Origin: Martinezella lusitana
GTDB taxonomy: Bacteria; Pseudomonadota; Alphaproteobacteria; Rhizobiales; Rhizobiaceae
Length of the DNA stretch: 64,000 nucleotides
Direction of reading: 5' to 3'
NCBI RefSeq assembly: GCF_014207095.1
Contig: NZ_JACHBG010000022.1
Span: 1 to 64,000, forward strand
The notes under the pieces were generated by a model. The model did not search any database and had not been told where the DNA came from. It saw only the letters and a list, made by a program, of their open reading frames with translations. Both the position numbers and the translations under genes were made by a program. Shown in pieces: positions 49,963 to 57,993 of this stretch. Position 1 is the stretch's first letter. Each line of letters begins with the position of its first letter.

Positions 49963-50312
49963 TCGGCTTGTTCCACGGATTCGGGCGGGAACAAACTATC
50001 CCGTCCGACCCTGCCGAAACGATCACGTTTCGGCGAAGTGCGATGAAAAAACAGCCTTTCATGGCGCTTGCCCTCGTCTTCGCCACAAAGAATGTTATCT
50101 TTGTTCAATTGGTCTCTAGCCGGGCGCCGCGAGCATGGACGTGTGGGACGCCCGGCCATAGTCAACAGGCAATTTGAGCATTTCGAGGAAAAGTGCGTAG
50201 CGGTTTTCCGTCCGGAATGCATAAACAAGCAGGACGCCAATATATCTTCGCATTTCGAGGAATTGTGAAAATATATTGGCCATCAACGTCAGATCGGGAG
50301 TAGACCGGACCG
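49963..50312. other. gap between lysA and the TIGR02302 gene
   Basis: The gap holds a possible hairpin (GCCGGGCG, 50119-50126, with CGCCCGGC, 50149-50156, and a large loop) and a family B repeat (50175-50282). A 44-codon frame from ATG 50043 (MKKQPFMALALVFATK...) is probably not a gene: no ribosome site of quality and no further support. Confidence 0.4.
50175..50282. repeat. intergenic hairpin element, family B, copy 5 (AT-rich 3' stem)
   Basis: The first half follows the family (GAGCATTTCGAGGAAAAGTG, then GCGGTTTTCCGTCCGGAATGC). The second stem is GCCAATATAT (50236-50245) with ATATATTGGC (50271-50280), quite different from the GATAGAGC stem of copy 4 but perfectly paired. It does not overlap a stop codon. 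Confidence 0.85.
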
Positions 50313-53042
50313 ATGACCAGCCCTAGCAACCCTAAGAAGGGTGCTTTCGCTACCCGTCCGGCGCTGGCGCGCATGGTTGCGGTCAAGCGTCTGTTTGCTC
50401 AGATCGTGCTGGTCTCGGAGCAGCTTCTGCCGCGGCTATTGTTGCCGGCATCCATTCTTGCGCTGTTCCTCTCTGCCGCATGGTTCGGCATTTTCCGCAT
50501 CGCGCCGGATGTTCTGCGTTTCTCGCTGCTCGCCGTCTTCGTTGTCGGTTTCGTTTTCTCCCTCAACCCGCTGCGCGGCCTGCGTCGGCCGACGATCGCC
50601 GAAGCCGACCGGCTTCTGGAGGAACGCAACGGCCTTGCGCATCAGCCCGTCACCGTGCAGGAGGACGAGCCGGCGCTCGACACCCCCTTCGCCCGAGCAC
50701 TTTGGCGCGAACACCAGACCCGCATGGCGGAGCGCATTGCCGCACTGGATGCCGGCCTGCCCCGACCGGATATTGCGCGCTACGACCGTTTCGCCCTGCG
50801 CGCCATTCCGGCTTTGCTGCTGGTGACGGCCTTCAGCTTTTCGATGTCCAACAGCGGCGGCTCGCTGAGCGACGTCTTCACACCGCCGGCTTCCATGTCG
50901 AGCAATCCGGATGTCCGTGTCGATGCCTGGGTCACGCCGCCCTACTATACGGGCGAGGCGCCGGTCTATCTCACCGGCAATGTCGCCAATGCCAGCGATA
51001 ACCTCAACGTGCCACAATTCTCCGAGCTGACGGTGCGTGTAACCGGCACCTCCGCAGATGAAAAAGTCCTGTTCCAGACGGCAGGCACCGACAAGGGAAT
51101 CGAAGTTCCGGAACAGACGACCAACGCCGAAAAGCAGGCGTCGACGACCGGCAGCAGTCCCGCCGCCGCGCAACTCGCAGCTCCTGGCAATGTCGTTTCC
51201 CCTGCCGCTGACGGGATGATTTCCCGTACCCATGTCCTGAAACTGGAAAAAGCCGGCTCCCTGACCGTCAACGGCCGGTCATGGACCTTCAATGTGGTCG
51301 TCGACAAGCCGCCCGAGATCGCCTTTGACGGCATTCCGCATGCGTCTGCCAGCGGCGCCCTGGAACTCGGCTTCCGGGTCAAGGACGATTACGGCGTCGA
51401 AGAAGCCCATGCCGAGATCGTGCCGGTGGAGTCCGATGCGGCAGCCACCCCGCTCTACGGCCTTCCCGAATACAAGCTTGACGTTCCCCGTCGCGACCGC
51501 CGCAACGGCAAGGGCCTGGCAAGCCACGACCTGACGCAGGATCCGCTTGCCGGCAAGCGCGTTCGCCTCACGCTTGTCGCCAAGGACGGCGCAGGACAGA
51601 CCGGCCGCAGCGCTCCCTATGAAATGGTACTTCCCTCACGCAATTTCAGCCAGCCACTGGCGGCTGCCGTTGCCGAAGAGCGCCAGGTCTTCGCCCTCGA
51701 TACCCGCAAGATGCCGGAGGCGATCGAGCTCAACAAGTCGCTGACCATTCGCCCGGAAGAAGCCATTCCCGGCCTCGGCAATTTCCTGGCGATCAAATCC
51801 GCGCTGACGCGCATGAAGCTCGCAAGTGGTGACGCTTCGCTGAAGGATGCGGCCGATTATCTCTGGCAGATCGCACTCGGCATGGAAGACGCACAGCTGA
51901 CCGATGCGGAAAAGGCGCTGCGCGACGCACAGCAGAAGCTCTCCGACGCCCTGCAGCGCAATGCCTCCGATGCGGAAATCAAGAAGCTCACCGACGAACT
52001 CCGCAAGGCGATGAACGCCTATATGAAAGAACTGGCCGAGCGCATGCGCAACATGCCGGCTCAACCTAACCAGCGCTCCGCCAACATCCTGCGCCAGCAG
52101 GACCTGCAGCGCATGATGGACCAGATCGAAAACCTTGCCCGCTCCGGGAATCGCCAAGCGGCGCAACAAATGCTCTCCGAGCTGCAGCAATTGATGAACA
52201 GCCTGCAGGCCGGCAAGCCGCAACCCGGACAGCAGCAGCAGGGCCAGGCGAATGACAAGATGCGCGAGCAGATGGACAAGCTCGGCCGCATCATGCGCGA
52301 CCAGCAGAAGCTGATGGACCAGACTTTCAAGCTCGATCAGGCCATGCGCGACCGCATGCAGCGCGGCGATTCCAACGAGGACGGCGACGGCTTGATGGAC
52401 CAGCCGCTACCCAACCTCGGTGACCAGGCGCGGCCGGACATGGGGCAACGCAACCAGGCTCAGCAGGATCCCCAGCAAGACCAGAATCAGAAAGGTCAGA
52501 AGGGCAACGACCCGACCGATGGTATGACAGCCGATCAGCTGCGCGACGCACTGAAACAATTGCGCCAGCAGCAGGACGATCTCGCAAAGCAGCTCGGCGA
52601 ACTCCAGAAAAACCTCGGCTCGCTGGGTATGAAGCCGAACCAGAATTACGGCAAGGCTCAGCAGGAAATGAAGGGCGCATCAGGCCAGCTGACTGAAGGC
52701 AACGGCGAAGGCGCCGTGCAGGGCCAGGGGCGTGCACTTGACGCTTTGCGCAAGGGCACCCGCGACATGATGAACCAGTTGATGGCGCAGATGCAGCAAC
52801 AGGGCCAAGGTCAGGGCCAAATGCCAGGCTCAACGGGTCCAAAGGGTCAGAACGACCGTGATCCGCTGGGCCGACCGCTGGATGGTCCCATAGATCATCC
52901 TGACAGAGAGATGGTCCCGAATGTCATCGATGCCCAACGCGCCCGCCAAATCCTCGACGCAATACGCGAACGGTTAAGCGACAATCCTACCTTGAGCGAC
53001 GAACGGCGCTATCTCGAACGACTGCTGAATCTGGGTCAGTAG
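50313..53042 (+). CDS. TIGR02302 / DUF4175 family membrane protein
   Basis: A 909-residue protein of the large alphaproteobacterial TIGR02302 family, function unknown. Two or three hydrophobic helices (about 45-90 and 165-180) are followed by a beta-rich exported region (about 195-450) and a long helical C-terminal part (about 500-700) rich in Gln, Lys and Met. Then come low-complexity Gln/Gly stretches (about 700-850) and a conserved end (DAQRARQILDAIRERLSDNP). Its place between lysA and cpdR is conserved in Rhizobiaceae. A cell-envelope role is plausible but inferred. Confidence 0.88.
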   Translation: MTSPSNPKKGAFATRPALARMVAVKRLFAQIVLVSEQLLPRLLLPASILALFLSAAWFGIFRIAPDVLRFSLLAVFVVGFVFSLNPLRGLRRPTIAEADRLLEERNGLAHQPVTVQEDEPALDTPFARALWREHQTRMAERIAALDAGLPRPDIARYDRFALRAIPALLLVTAFSFSMSNSGGSLSDVFTPPASMSSNPDVRVDAWVTPPYYTGEAPVYLTGNVANASDNLNVPQFSELTVRVTGTSADEKVLFQTAGTDKGIEVPEQTTNAEKQASTTGSSPAAAQLAAPGNVVSPAADGMISRTHVLKLEKAGSLTVNGRSWTFNVVVDKPPEIAFDGIPHASASGALELGFRVKDDYGVEEAHAEIVPVESDAAATPLYGLPEYKLDVPRRDRRNGKGLASHDLTQDPLAGKRVRLTLVAKDGAGQTGRSAPYEMVLPSRNFSQPLAAAVAEERQVFALDTRKMPEAIELNKSLTIRPEEAIPGLGNFLAIKSALTRMKLASGDASLKDAADYLWQIALGMEDAQLTDAEKALRDAQQKLSDALQRNASDAEIKKLTDELRKAMNAYMKELAERMRNMPAQPNQRSANILRQQDLQRMMDQIENLARSGNRQAAQQMLSELQQLMNSLQAGKPQPGQQQQGQANDKMREQMDKLGRIMRDQQKLMDQTFKLDQAMRDRMQRGDSNEDGDGLMDQPLPNLGDQARPDMGQRNQAQQDPQQDQNQKGQKGNDPTDGMTADQLRDALKQLRQQQDDLAKQLGELQKNLGSLGMKPNQNYGKAQQEMKGASGQLTEGNGEGAVQGQGRALDALRKGTRDMMNQLMAQMQQQGQGQGQMPGSTGPKGQNDRDPLGRPLDGPIDHPDREMVPNVIDAQRARQILDAIRERLSDNPTLSDERRYLERLLNLGQ

Positions 53043-53113
53043 GACAAGCGGGAACGGCTTGGATCAATCTCAAGAGAGACGCCCGGAGCCATCCGTCCGG
53101 ACATGCGTCAACG

Positions 53114-53141
53114 CGAAGCGCTGGAACGGATCAGCGCTTCG
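53114..53141. terminator. hairpin after the TIGR02302 gene
   Basis: CGAAGCGCTG (53114-53123) pairs perfectly with CAGCGCTTCG (53132-53141) around GAACGGAT. There is no strong T-run, so termination may be inefficient or the structure may protect RNA ends between two convergent genes. Confidence 0.55.
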
Positions 53142-53153
53142 AAGCTTGTCATC

Positions 53154-53256
53154 GAGAATATTTGCAGGAAAAGCGCGCCGCCGTGTTTCGTCCGGCATGC
53201 GCAGAAATAATAGCTAGGACGTTGTCGCGATTCGAGGAAACGTCGAAAAGCCTTAG
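53154..53256. repeat. intergenic hairpin element, family B, copy 6
   Basis: GAGAATATTTGCAGGAAAAG, then GTGTTTCGTCCGGCATGCGC, and a second stem GACGTT/AACGTC (53218-53223 with 53240-53245). The 3' end AAAAGCCTTAG includes the stop codon of cpdR on the minus strand (53253-53255). This copy is diverged but keeps both hairpins. Confidence 0.8.
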
Positions 53257-53612
53257 GCAGCCAATGCGCGTGCAACGGCCTTACGGATATCTGGCAGTGC
53301 AAATGGCTTGGCGACGACATCGACGATTTTTTCCATCAGGTCGTCGGCACGCTCGCGCTGCTCAGCATAGCCGGTCATCAGCAGGATCTTCATCCCTGGG
53401 CATGTCGAATGCGCCTGGTGCGCAAGCTCGATGCCGTCCATGACCGGCATGCGGATATCCGAAAGAAGCAGGTCGTAACCGCCCTCCCGCAGCTTTTCCA
53501 AACCTTCGGCGCCATCGGCGGCCTCTTCGGTCTCGTGGCCGTCCAGGCGCAGCGCGCGTGCGACGAAGGTGCGAAGCGAATCTTCGTCTTCCGTGATCAG
53601 AATTTTTGCCAT
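53253..53612 (-). CDS. cpdR: cell-cycle response regulator CpdR
   Basis: A 119-residue stand-alone receiver domain: acidic pair EDED at the start, phosphorylation site Asp 52 in LLSDIRMPVMDGIEL, Thr in LLMTGYAEQ and Lys in AKPFAL. In Caulobacter and Sinorhizobium unphosphorylated CpdR directs ClpXP to its substrates, and its phosphate comes through ChpT. The C-terminus ends LAA, like the Ala-Ala end that makes CpdR itself a ClpXP substrate. ATG 53612 has CAGGAG 9 bases upstream. The stop lies inside a family B repeat. Confidence 0.9.
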   Translation of the reverse strand: MAKILITEDEDSLRTFVARALRLDGHETEEAADGAEGLEKLREGGYDLLLSDIRMPVMDGIELAHQAHSTCPGMKILLMTGYAEQRERADDLMEKIVDVVAKPFALPDIRKAVARALAA

Positions 53613-53771
53613 GGCCCAATGCTCCTGGTCCGTCATGTTCCGCGACCGAAATCACCAGAATTCCGTTTGCGATAGGTAAACGACAGGGGGCGATTGGGCT
53701 CCGTGGTTAATGAGTCGTCATCACTGGAGCAGAATGGGACAGCCGTGACAGCTGTCTCCGTTAACGTCGAT

Positions 53772-54320
53772 TCAGGAGGTAGCGTCGCCGGTGACGACGC
53801 CGACGAAGGGCAGTTCGCGGAAGGCATAAGCCACGTCCATGCCATATCCGACAACGAAATAATCCGGGCATTCGAAGCCGACATAGTCCGCTTCCAATTC
53901 CTCTTGGCGCTTCACGCTCTTGTCGAGCAGCACGGCCAGGCTGACGTGGCGAGCACCGCGCTCATAGAGCAGTTCCTTGGCGAAACGCAGCGTGCGGCCC
54001 GATTCCAGAATATCGTCGATCAGCAGAACGTCGCGATCCTTAACGTCGCTGTCGATGTCCTTGACGATGCGCACGCCCTGCGAGGTCGTGCCGGCGCCAT
54101 AGCTGGAAAGAGTGATGAATTCGACCTCCGGAGCAAGGCCCGTCTCGTGCAGCGCACGCAACAGATCGGCTGCGAAAATGAAGGAGCCCTTGAGGACTGC
54201 GATGACGAGGAGATCCTTCGTCGGCCCGCTGGCGATTTGCTTCGCCATGGTTTGATTGCGCTCAGCAATCTGCTCGGCAGTGAAAAGCGGCTCGATATTT
54301 TTCCCGCGTACGACAGGCAT
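53772..54320 (-). CDS. hpt: hypoxanthine phosphoribosyltransferase
   Basis: A 182-residue purine-salvage enzyme converting hypoxanthine and PRPP to IMP. The PRPP motif is DVLLIDDILESGRTL (about residue 98), with VIAVLKGSFIFAADLLR (about 40) and an extended loop SSYGAGTTSQGVRI (about 75). ATG 54320 (MPVVRGKNIEPLF) is preferred over the upstream frame. It lies between cpdR and an FtsE-divergent membrane protein, all on the minus strand. Confidence 0.95.
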   Translation of the reverse strand: MPVVRGKNIEPLFTAEQIAERNQTMAKQIASGPTKDLLVIAVLKGSFIFAADLLRALHETGLAPEVEFITLSSYGAGTTSQGVRIVKDIDSDVKDRDVLLIDDILESGRTLRFAKELLYERGARHVSLAVLLDKSVKRQEELEADYVGFECPDYFVVGYGMDVAYAFRELPFVGVVTGDATS

Positions 54321-54403
54321 TGATTGGCATGCTCCATGGCTTTGCGGCCCTTGGCCGCCGATCAAGCTCTAGCCCGTAGCACAATCAGCAAGCCCGACAC
54401 ACC

Positions 54404-54520
54404 CCCAGAGTCGGATGATTCTAGGCCGATTCGACCTAAAATCCGATTCCACCCGGGATTCGAATGGCTACCTCGCAGTATCGCCCGAAAACTGGCGACA
54501 CTTTTCGGCATCATGCCTTA
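54404..54520. repeat. intergenic hairpin element, family A, copy 3 (reversed)
   Basis: On the minus strand it reads TAAGGCATGATGCCGAAAAGTG, then an altered loop and CGGATTTTAGGTCGAATCGGCCTAGAATCATCCGACTCTGG, so the order of family A is kept. The first triplet (TAA, 54518-54520) is the stop codon of the next gene. The middle differs from copy 2, and the TTTTCGG side of the first stem is partly lost. Confidence 0.8.
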
Positions 54521-55186
54521 AGGCATGAACGAGAGCCGAACATCCGGCGTTTTTCCGCCGGGATGCTGCAATCGCGTCGAGAATCCACGACTTTCGTGTG
54601 GCCCGAGCCGGTCGATCGAAACATTCACGACAACGCTTCTGACCAGATGATCACCGGCAAAAAGATTGGCGCGGACCTGCGGAACGGAAAGCGTCGCGCC
54701 GCTGGCATTCTCGACAATGCCGTTCAATGTCAGCACCCGCAGGCCGTTTTCATCACGCGGCGTCAGCGTCACATGCGAAAATTGCAGCGGCTCCCCGTTC
54801 GGGTCGATCGGGGCGCTGGAGAGACCGGAAAATCCACCGGAGAGACCGAAGATCAGCACGGCGAGCGAGACGATGAGCGCGACGAAACTCCGGCGCGAAG
54901 CCTGCTGCAGAATATTCTCGATAGATCGGAATGCAGCCAGGATGCGTGAAAGCCAGTTCGAACGTGTCGGTCGCAGCCGCTGCCTTGTTTCGGCCGGCCG
55001 CTCATAGCGCATGTTGACGCCAGAGGTGCCTCGGTTACGGCCACCGGATACCGTGACGAACTCGGCATCGACGATGTCCGGTTTCGGCGCAAAGCGATGT
55101 ACCTGGCCGGCCCCTTGTCCGCGTTCTGGCGGGATAAGGTCATAAACCAGCTCCGCCCGCTGCTGACGGTGGCGAAAAGCGCCCAT
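54518..55186 (-). CDS. membrane protein with DUF3426/FxLYD-like C-terminal domain
   Basis: A 222-residue protein with an N-terminal basic, Pro-rich cytoplasmic part, one membrane helix (about residues 100-120: SFVALIVSLAVLIFGLSGGF) and an exported beta-rich domain (about 128-222). The exported part has the pattern LRVLTLNGIVENASG that marks DUF3426/FxLYD-type folds. Similar proteins often lie divergently next to ftsE in Rhizobiales and usually carry an N-terminal CxxC zinc ribbon; I see no cysteine here. GGGAGG lies 6 bases before the ATG. Its stop is inside a family A repeat. Confidence 0.72.
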   Translation of the reverse strand: MGAFRHRQQRAELVYDLIPPERGQGAGQVHRFAPKPDIVDAEFVTVSGGRNRGTSGVNMRYERPAETRQRLRPTRSNWLSRILAAFRSIENILQQASRRSFVALIVSLAVLIFGLSGGFSGLSSAPIDPNGEPLQFSHVTLTPRDENGLRVLTLNGIVENASGATLSVPQVRANLFAGDHLVRSVVVNVSIDRLGPHESRGFSTRLQHPGGKTPDVRLSFMP

Positions 55187-55327
55187 GATGACCTCCCGTT
55201 TCGGTGATCCACATGGTTTCGACGCCCATTCCTAGTCTGGGCATTGAAACGAATCCCGCCCAGTCGTAAATTTTATTGGTTAATGTTTCGCAAAGATCGC
55301 CATGAATCGGGCGCCTTTCCAGAAAAA

Positions 55328-55343
55328 TTTACCGGCTGTTAAC
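55328..55343 (+). promoter_or_regulatory. possible CtrA-type box upstream of ftsE
   Basis: TTTACCGGCTGTTAAC fits TTAA-N7-TTAAC with one mismatch, and a second GTTAAC lies at 55351-55356. They are 55-70 bases upstream of the ftsE start. CtrA controls division genes in Rhizobiales, and cpdR is close by, but the match is short and unproven. Confidence 0.3.
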
Positions 55344-55396
55344 GCCAGTGGTTAACAAGTCGCCTGATTGAACACTGCGGAAGACTGGACTGCCCG

Positions 55397-56056
55397 TTGA
55401 TTCACTTTGAGAACGTCGGTTTGCGCTACGGCATGGGTCCGGAAATCCTCCGCGACCTGAGCTTCGACATTCCGAGAAAATCGTTCCAGTTCCTGACCGG
55501 CCCCTCAGGCGCCGGCAAGACCACGCTGTTGCGACTGCTGTTCATGTCGCTGCAGCCGACCCGTGGGCTGATCCGCATGTTCGATCGCGAGATTTCGTCG
55601 ATCCCCCGCAACGAACTGCCGCTGCTGCGCCGCCGCGTCGGCATTGTCTTTCAGGATTTCCGGCTGCTCGAGCATCTGACCACCTACGAAAACGTCGCCC
55701 TGCCCCTGCGCGTACGCGGCAAGGACGAAAGCTCCTATCGCACCGACGTGCTGGAGCTGCTCAAATGGGTCGGCCTTGGCGAGCGCATCAATGTGCTGCC
55801 GCCGGTGCTGTCAGGCGGCGAGAAGCAGCGCGCCGCGATTGCCCGTGCCCTCATAGACCGTCCTGAAATCCTGCTCGCCGACGAGCCCACGGGCAACGTC
55901 GATCCGCCGATGGCACGCCGGCTGCTCAATCTGTTTCTGGAGCTCAATCGTCTCGGCACCGCTGTCGTCATCGCGACGCACGACCTCGCGTTGATGGACC
56001 AGATCGAAGCCAGGCGCATGATCTTGTCGGGAGGGCATCTCGATATCTATGACTGA
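55397..56056 (+). CDS. ftsE: cell division ATP-binding protein FtsE
   Basis: A 219-residue ABC ATPase of the FtsEX complex, which links the cytoplasmic division ring to septal peptidoglycan hydrolysis. It shows Walker A GPSGAGKTTLLRLLF (about residue 36), the Q-loop VGIVFQDFRLL, the ABC signature LSGGEKQRAAIARAL (about 138) and Walker B ILLADEPTGNVD. The start is TTG 55397 (encoding MIHFENVGLRYGMG), the only reasonable one for this family N-terminus. Its end overlaps ftsX by 8 bases. Confidence 0.96.
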   Translation: MIHFENVGLRYGMGPEILRDLSFDIPRKSFQFLTGPSGAGKTTLLRLLFMSLQPTRGLIRMFDREISSIPRNELPLLRRRVGIVFQDFRLLEHLTTYENVALPLRVRGKDESSYRTDVLELLKWVGLGERINVLPPVLSGGEKQRAAIARALIDRPEILLADEPTGNVDPPMARRLLNLFLELNRLGTAVVIATHDLALMDQIEARRMILSGGHLDIYD

Positions 56057-57095
56057 GCAAGCTCCCCGCAGGAACAGCCCGAACGCAAAAGCTCCGCAGC
56101 CGCAGCAGGCGTCGACCGGCCAGCAGCCGGAGCGCAAGCGCCCGGAGATGCGCGTGCGCCCGACTGGACCGATCGTGCCCTCCTCGAATATCCAGGGCAA
56201 CGCGCTGATCGTCGTCATCGCCATCATGGCCTTTCTCGCCTGCCTGACGCTCGGCGCGGTCAGCATGGTGCGGGCAACGGCCGCCAGCTGGGAAAGCCAG
56301 ATTTCCCGCGAGATCACGATCCAGATCAAGCCGGACGACAATCTCGATATGGACAAGGCGCTGGCGAGCGCCCGCGATATCGCGCTCAGCTTCGTCGGCA
56401 CGAAGTCGGGCCAGATCGTCGATGAGGCGGCCACCGCCCGCCTTCTCGAGCCTTGGCTCGGCGCCGGCCTCGACATAAAGGAACTGCCGGTTCCACGCCT
56501 CGTCATCGTCACCATCGACGAGACGCATCCGCCGGATTTCGAAGCCATGCGCAGCCTGCTGAAGGCCCAGATCCCGCAGGCGACGCTGGATGACCATCGC
56601 ACCTGGGTCGACCGGCTCGTCTCGATGGCTCATACGACGGTTCTCATCGGCACCGGCGTTCTGCTGCTGGTCTTCACGGCCATGGTGCTGACCGTGGTTT
56701 TCGCAACACGCGGAGCACTGTCGGGCAACAGGCATATCGTCGAAGTACTGCACTTCGTCGGCGCCGAAAGCACCTTCGTCGCCACGGAATTCCAGAAGCA
56801 TTTCCTGAAAATCAGCCTCAAGGGATCGGCGGCGGGCAGCGCGCTCGCAGCCTTCTTCTTCGCCAGCGCCGGCTTCCTGCAGAGCCGCACGATCGCCACA
56901 CCGCAAACCGACCAGGCAACTGCCCTTTTCGGCACGTTTTCGGTCGGTGCGCTCGGCTATCTCGGCATTCTCGCGACGATGATCGTCATTGCGCTGCTCA
57001 CGACACTGACGGCGCGTTTCACCGTGATGCGCACGATTTACGAGATCGATCTGATCCGTTCCGACCCCGGCAGATCGGACAGTGTGCAGAATTGA
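56049..57095 (+). CDS. ftsX: cell division protein FtsX
   Basis: A 348-residue membrane partner of FtsE with four hydrophobic helices (about 55-75, 200-222, 255-280, 300-325) and a large exported loop between the first two. A long Pro/Gln/Arg-rich N-terminal tail (about 1-48) precedes the first helix, as in rhizobial FtsX. The C-terminal half matches the FtsX permease domain. It overlaps ftsE by 8 bases, so the two are made together. Confidence 0.93.
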   Translation: MTEQAPRRNSPNAKAPQPQQASTGQQPERKRPEMRVRPTGPIVPSSNIQGNALIVVIAIMAFLACLTLGAVSMVRATAASWESQISREITIQIKPDDNLDMDKALASARDIALSFVGTKSGQIVDEAATARLLEPWLGAGLDIKELPVPRLVIVTIDETHPPDFEAMRSLLKAQIPQATLDDHRTWVDRLVSMAHTTVLIGTGVLLLVFTAMVLTVVFATRGALSGNRHIVEVLHFVGAESTFVATEFQKHFLKISLKGSAAGSALAAFFFASAGFLQSRTIATPQTDQATALFGTFSVGALGYLGILATMIVIALLTTLTARFTVMRTIYEIDLIRSDPGRSDSVQN

Positions 57096-57164
57096 TAACG
57101 CAGTGATGATTTTTTGCCGATCGGCAGCCCGTTCCTTGCCGCAATTGTCGTATAATGACGAATC

Positions 57165-57887
57165 ATGAGCATGGATCTGACGACTCGCAAGACCGTGAGT
57201 TCGCAGCCGTTGCGGGAGCGTTCCCGCAGCGACAGGCCCGTGCGGCGTAGTCTGATCCGCCGTCTTTTGCGCTGGGGAGGCTTCGCCTTCATTTTCTTCG
57301 TCGCCATTGTTTTCGGCGGCTTCCTGCATTTTGTCGATTCGATCACCACGATGAAGCCGCCGCTCGATCCGAAGGCGGATGGCATCGTCGTGTTGACGGG
57401 CGGTTACCAGCGCATCGATCAGGCTGTGGAACTGCTGCGCTCCGGCGCCGGCAATCGTTTGCTGATCTCAGGCGCACATCCGACCACGACGCCGTCCCAG
57501 ATCCGCAAGCTGACGCAAAGCTCGGTCGATCTATTCAGCTGCTGCGTCGACATCGGCTACGACGCGCTCGACACCATCGGCAATGCCCGCGAAGCGGCAA
57601 AGTGGATCCACGCCAAGGGCTACAAGAGCGTCCTCGTAGTCACAAACAACTACCACATGCCCCGAAGCCTGGCGGAACTGAAATATGTCGACCCGTCGAC
57701 CGATTTCATTCCCTACCCTGTCGTCAACTCCGACTTGAAAGCCAAGAACTGGTTTACGGATCCGAACGCGCTGCGCACCATGATCTCGGAATATGCCAAG
57801 GTCCTTCTCGCCGGCGCTCGCAACCTGACGGGCCTTGGACGTCCTACCGGCTTGCGATCACGCCAGCCGCTCGACGACGACGATTAG
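57165..57887 (+). CDS. YdcF family protein (DUF218)
   Basis: A 240-residue inner-membrane protein with a basic N-terminus, one helix (about residues 35-58) and an exported DUF218/ElyC-SanA-like domain: DGIVVLTGGYQRIDQAVELL (about 71), LLISGAHPT and SVLVVTNNYHMPRSLAEL (about 158). Family members are linked to peptidoglycan precursor handling. It starts 69 bases after ftsX, and an acyltransferase follows, as in other Rhizobiaceae. Its TAG stop is followed by AGCTTGGAGCC, reminiscent of a repeat end but not assignable. Confidence 0.87.
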   Translation: MSMDLTTRKTVSSQPLRERSRSDRPVRRSLIRRLLRWGGFAFIFFVAIVFGGFLHFVDSITTMKPPLDPKADGIVVLTGGYQRIDQAVELLRSGAGNRLLISGAHPTTTPSQIRKLTQSSVDLFSCCVDIGYDALDTIGNAREAAKWIHAKGYKSVLVVTNNYHMPRSLAELKYVDPSTDFIPYPVVNSDLKAKNWFTDPNALRTMISEYAKVLLAGARNLTGLGRPTGLRSRQPLDDDD

Positions 57888-57993
57888 AGCTTGGAGCCGC
57901 GAAAGCGAGCATGCGCCGACTTTTTATTGACGACGTAATCGTGTAGGCAAACCTTCGGATACCGGCGCAGGCCGGTGCATTGGGAAAGCCTCG

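Noticed and set aside
50043..50177. A 44-codon frame MKKQPFMALALVFATK... between lysA and the TIGR02302 gene
   Set aside because: There is a poor ribosome site, its end runs into a repeat, and it contains a hairpin typical of untranslated sequence.
57885..57960. A ninth repeat-borne stop codon after the YdcF gene (TAGAGCTTGGAGCC)
   Set aside because: The TAGAGC start fits, but the following sequence cannot be aligned with families A, B or C, so I do not count it.
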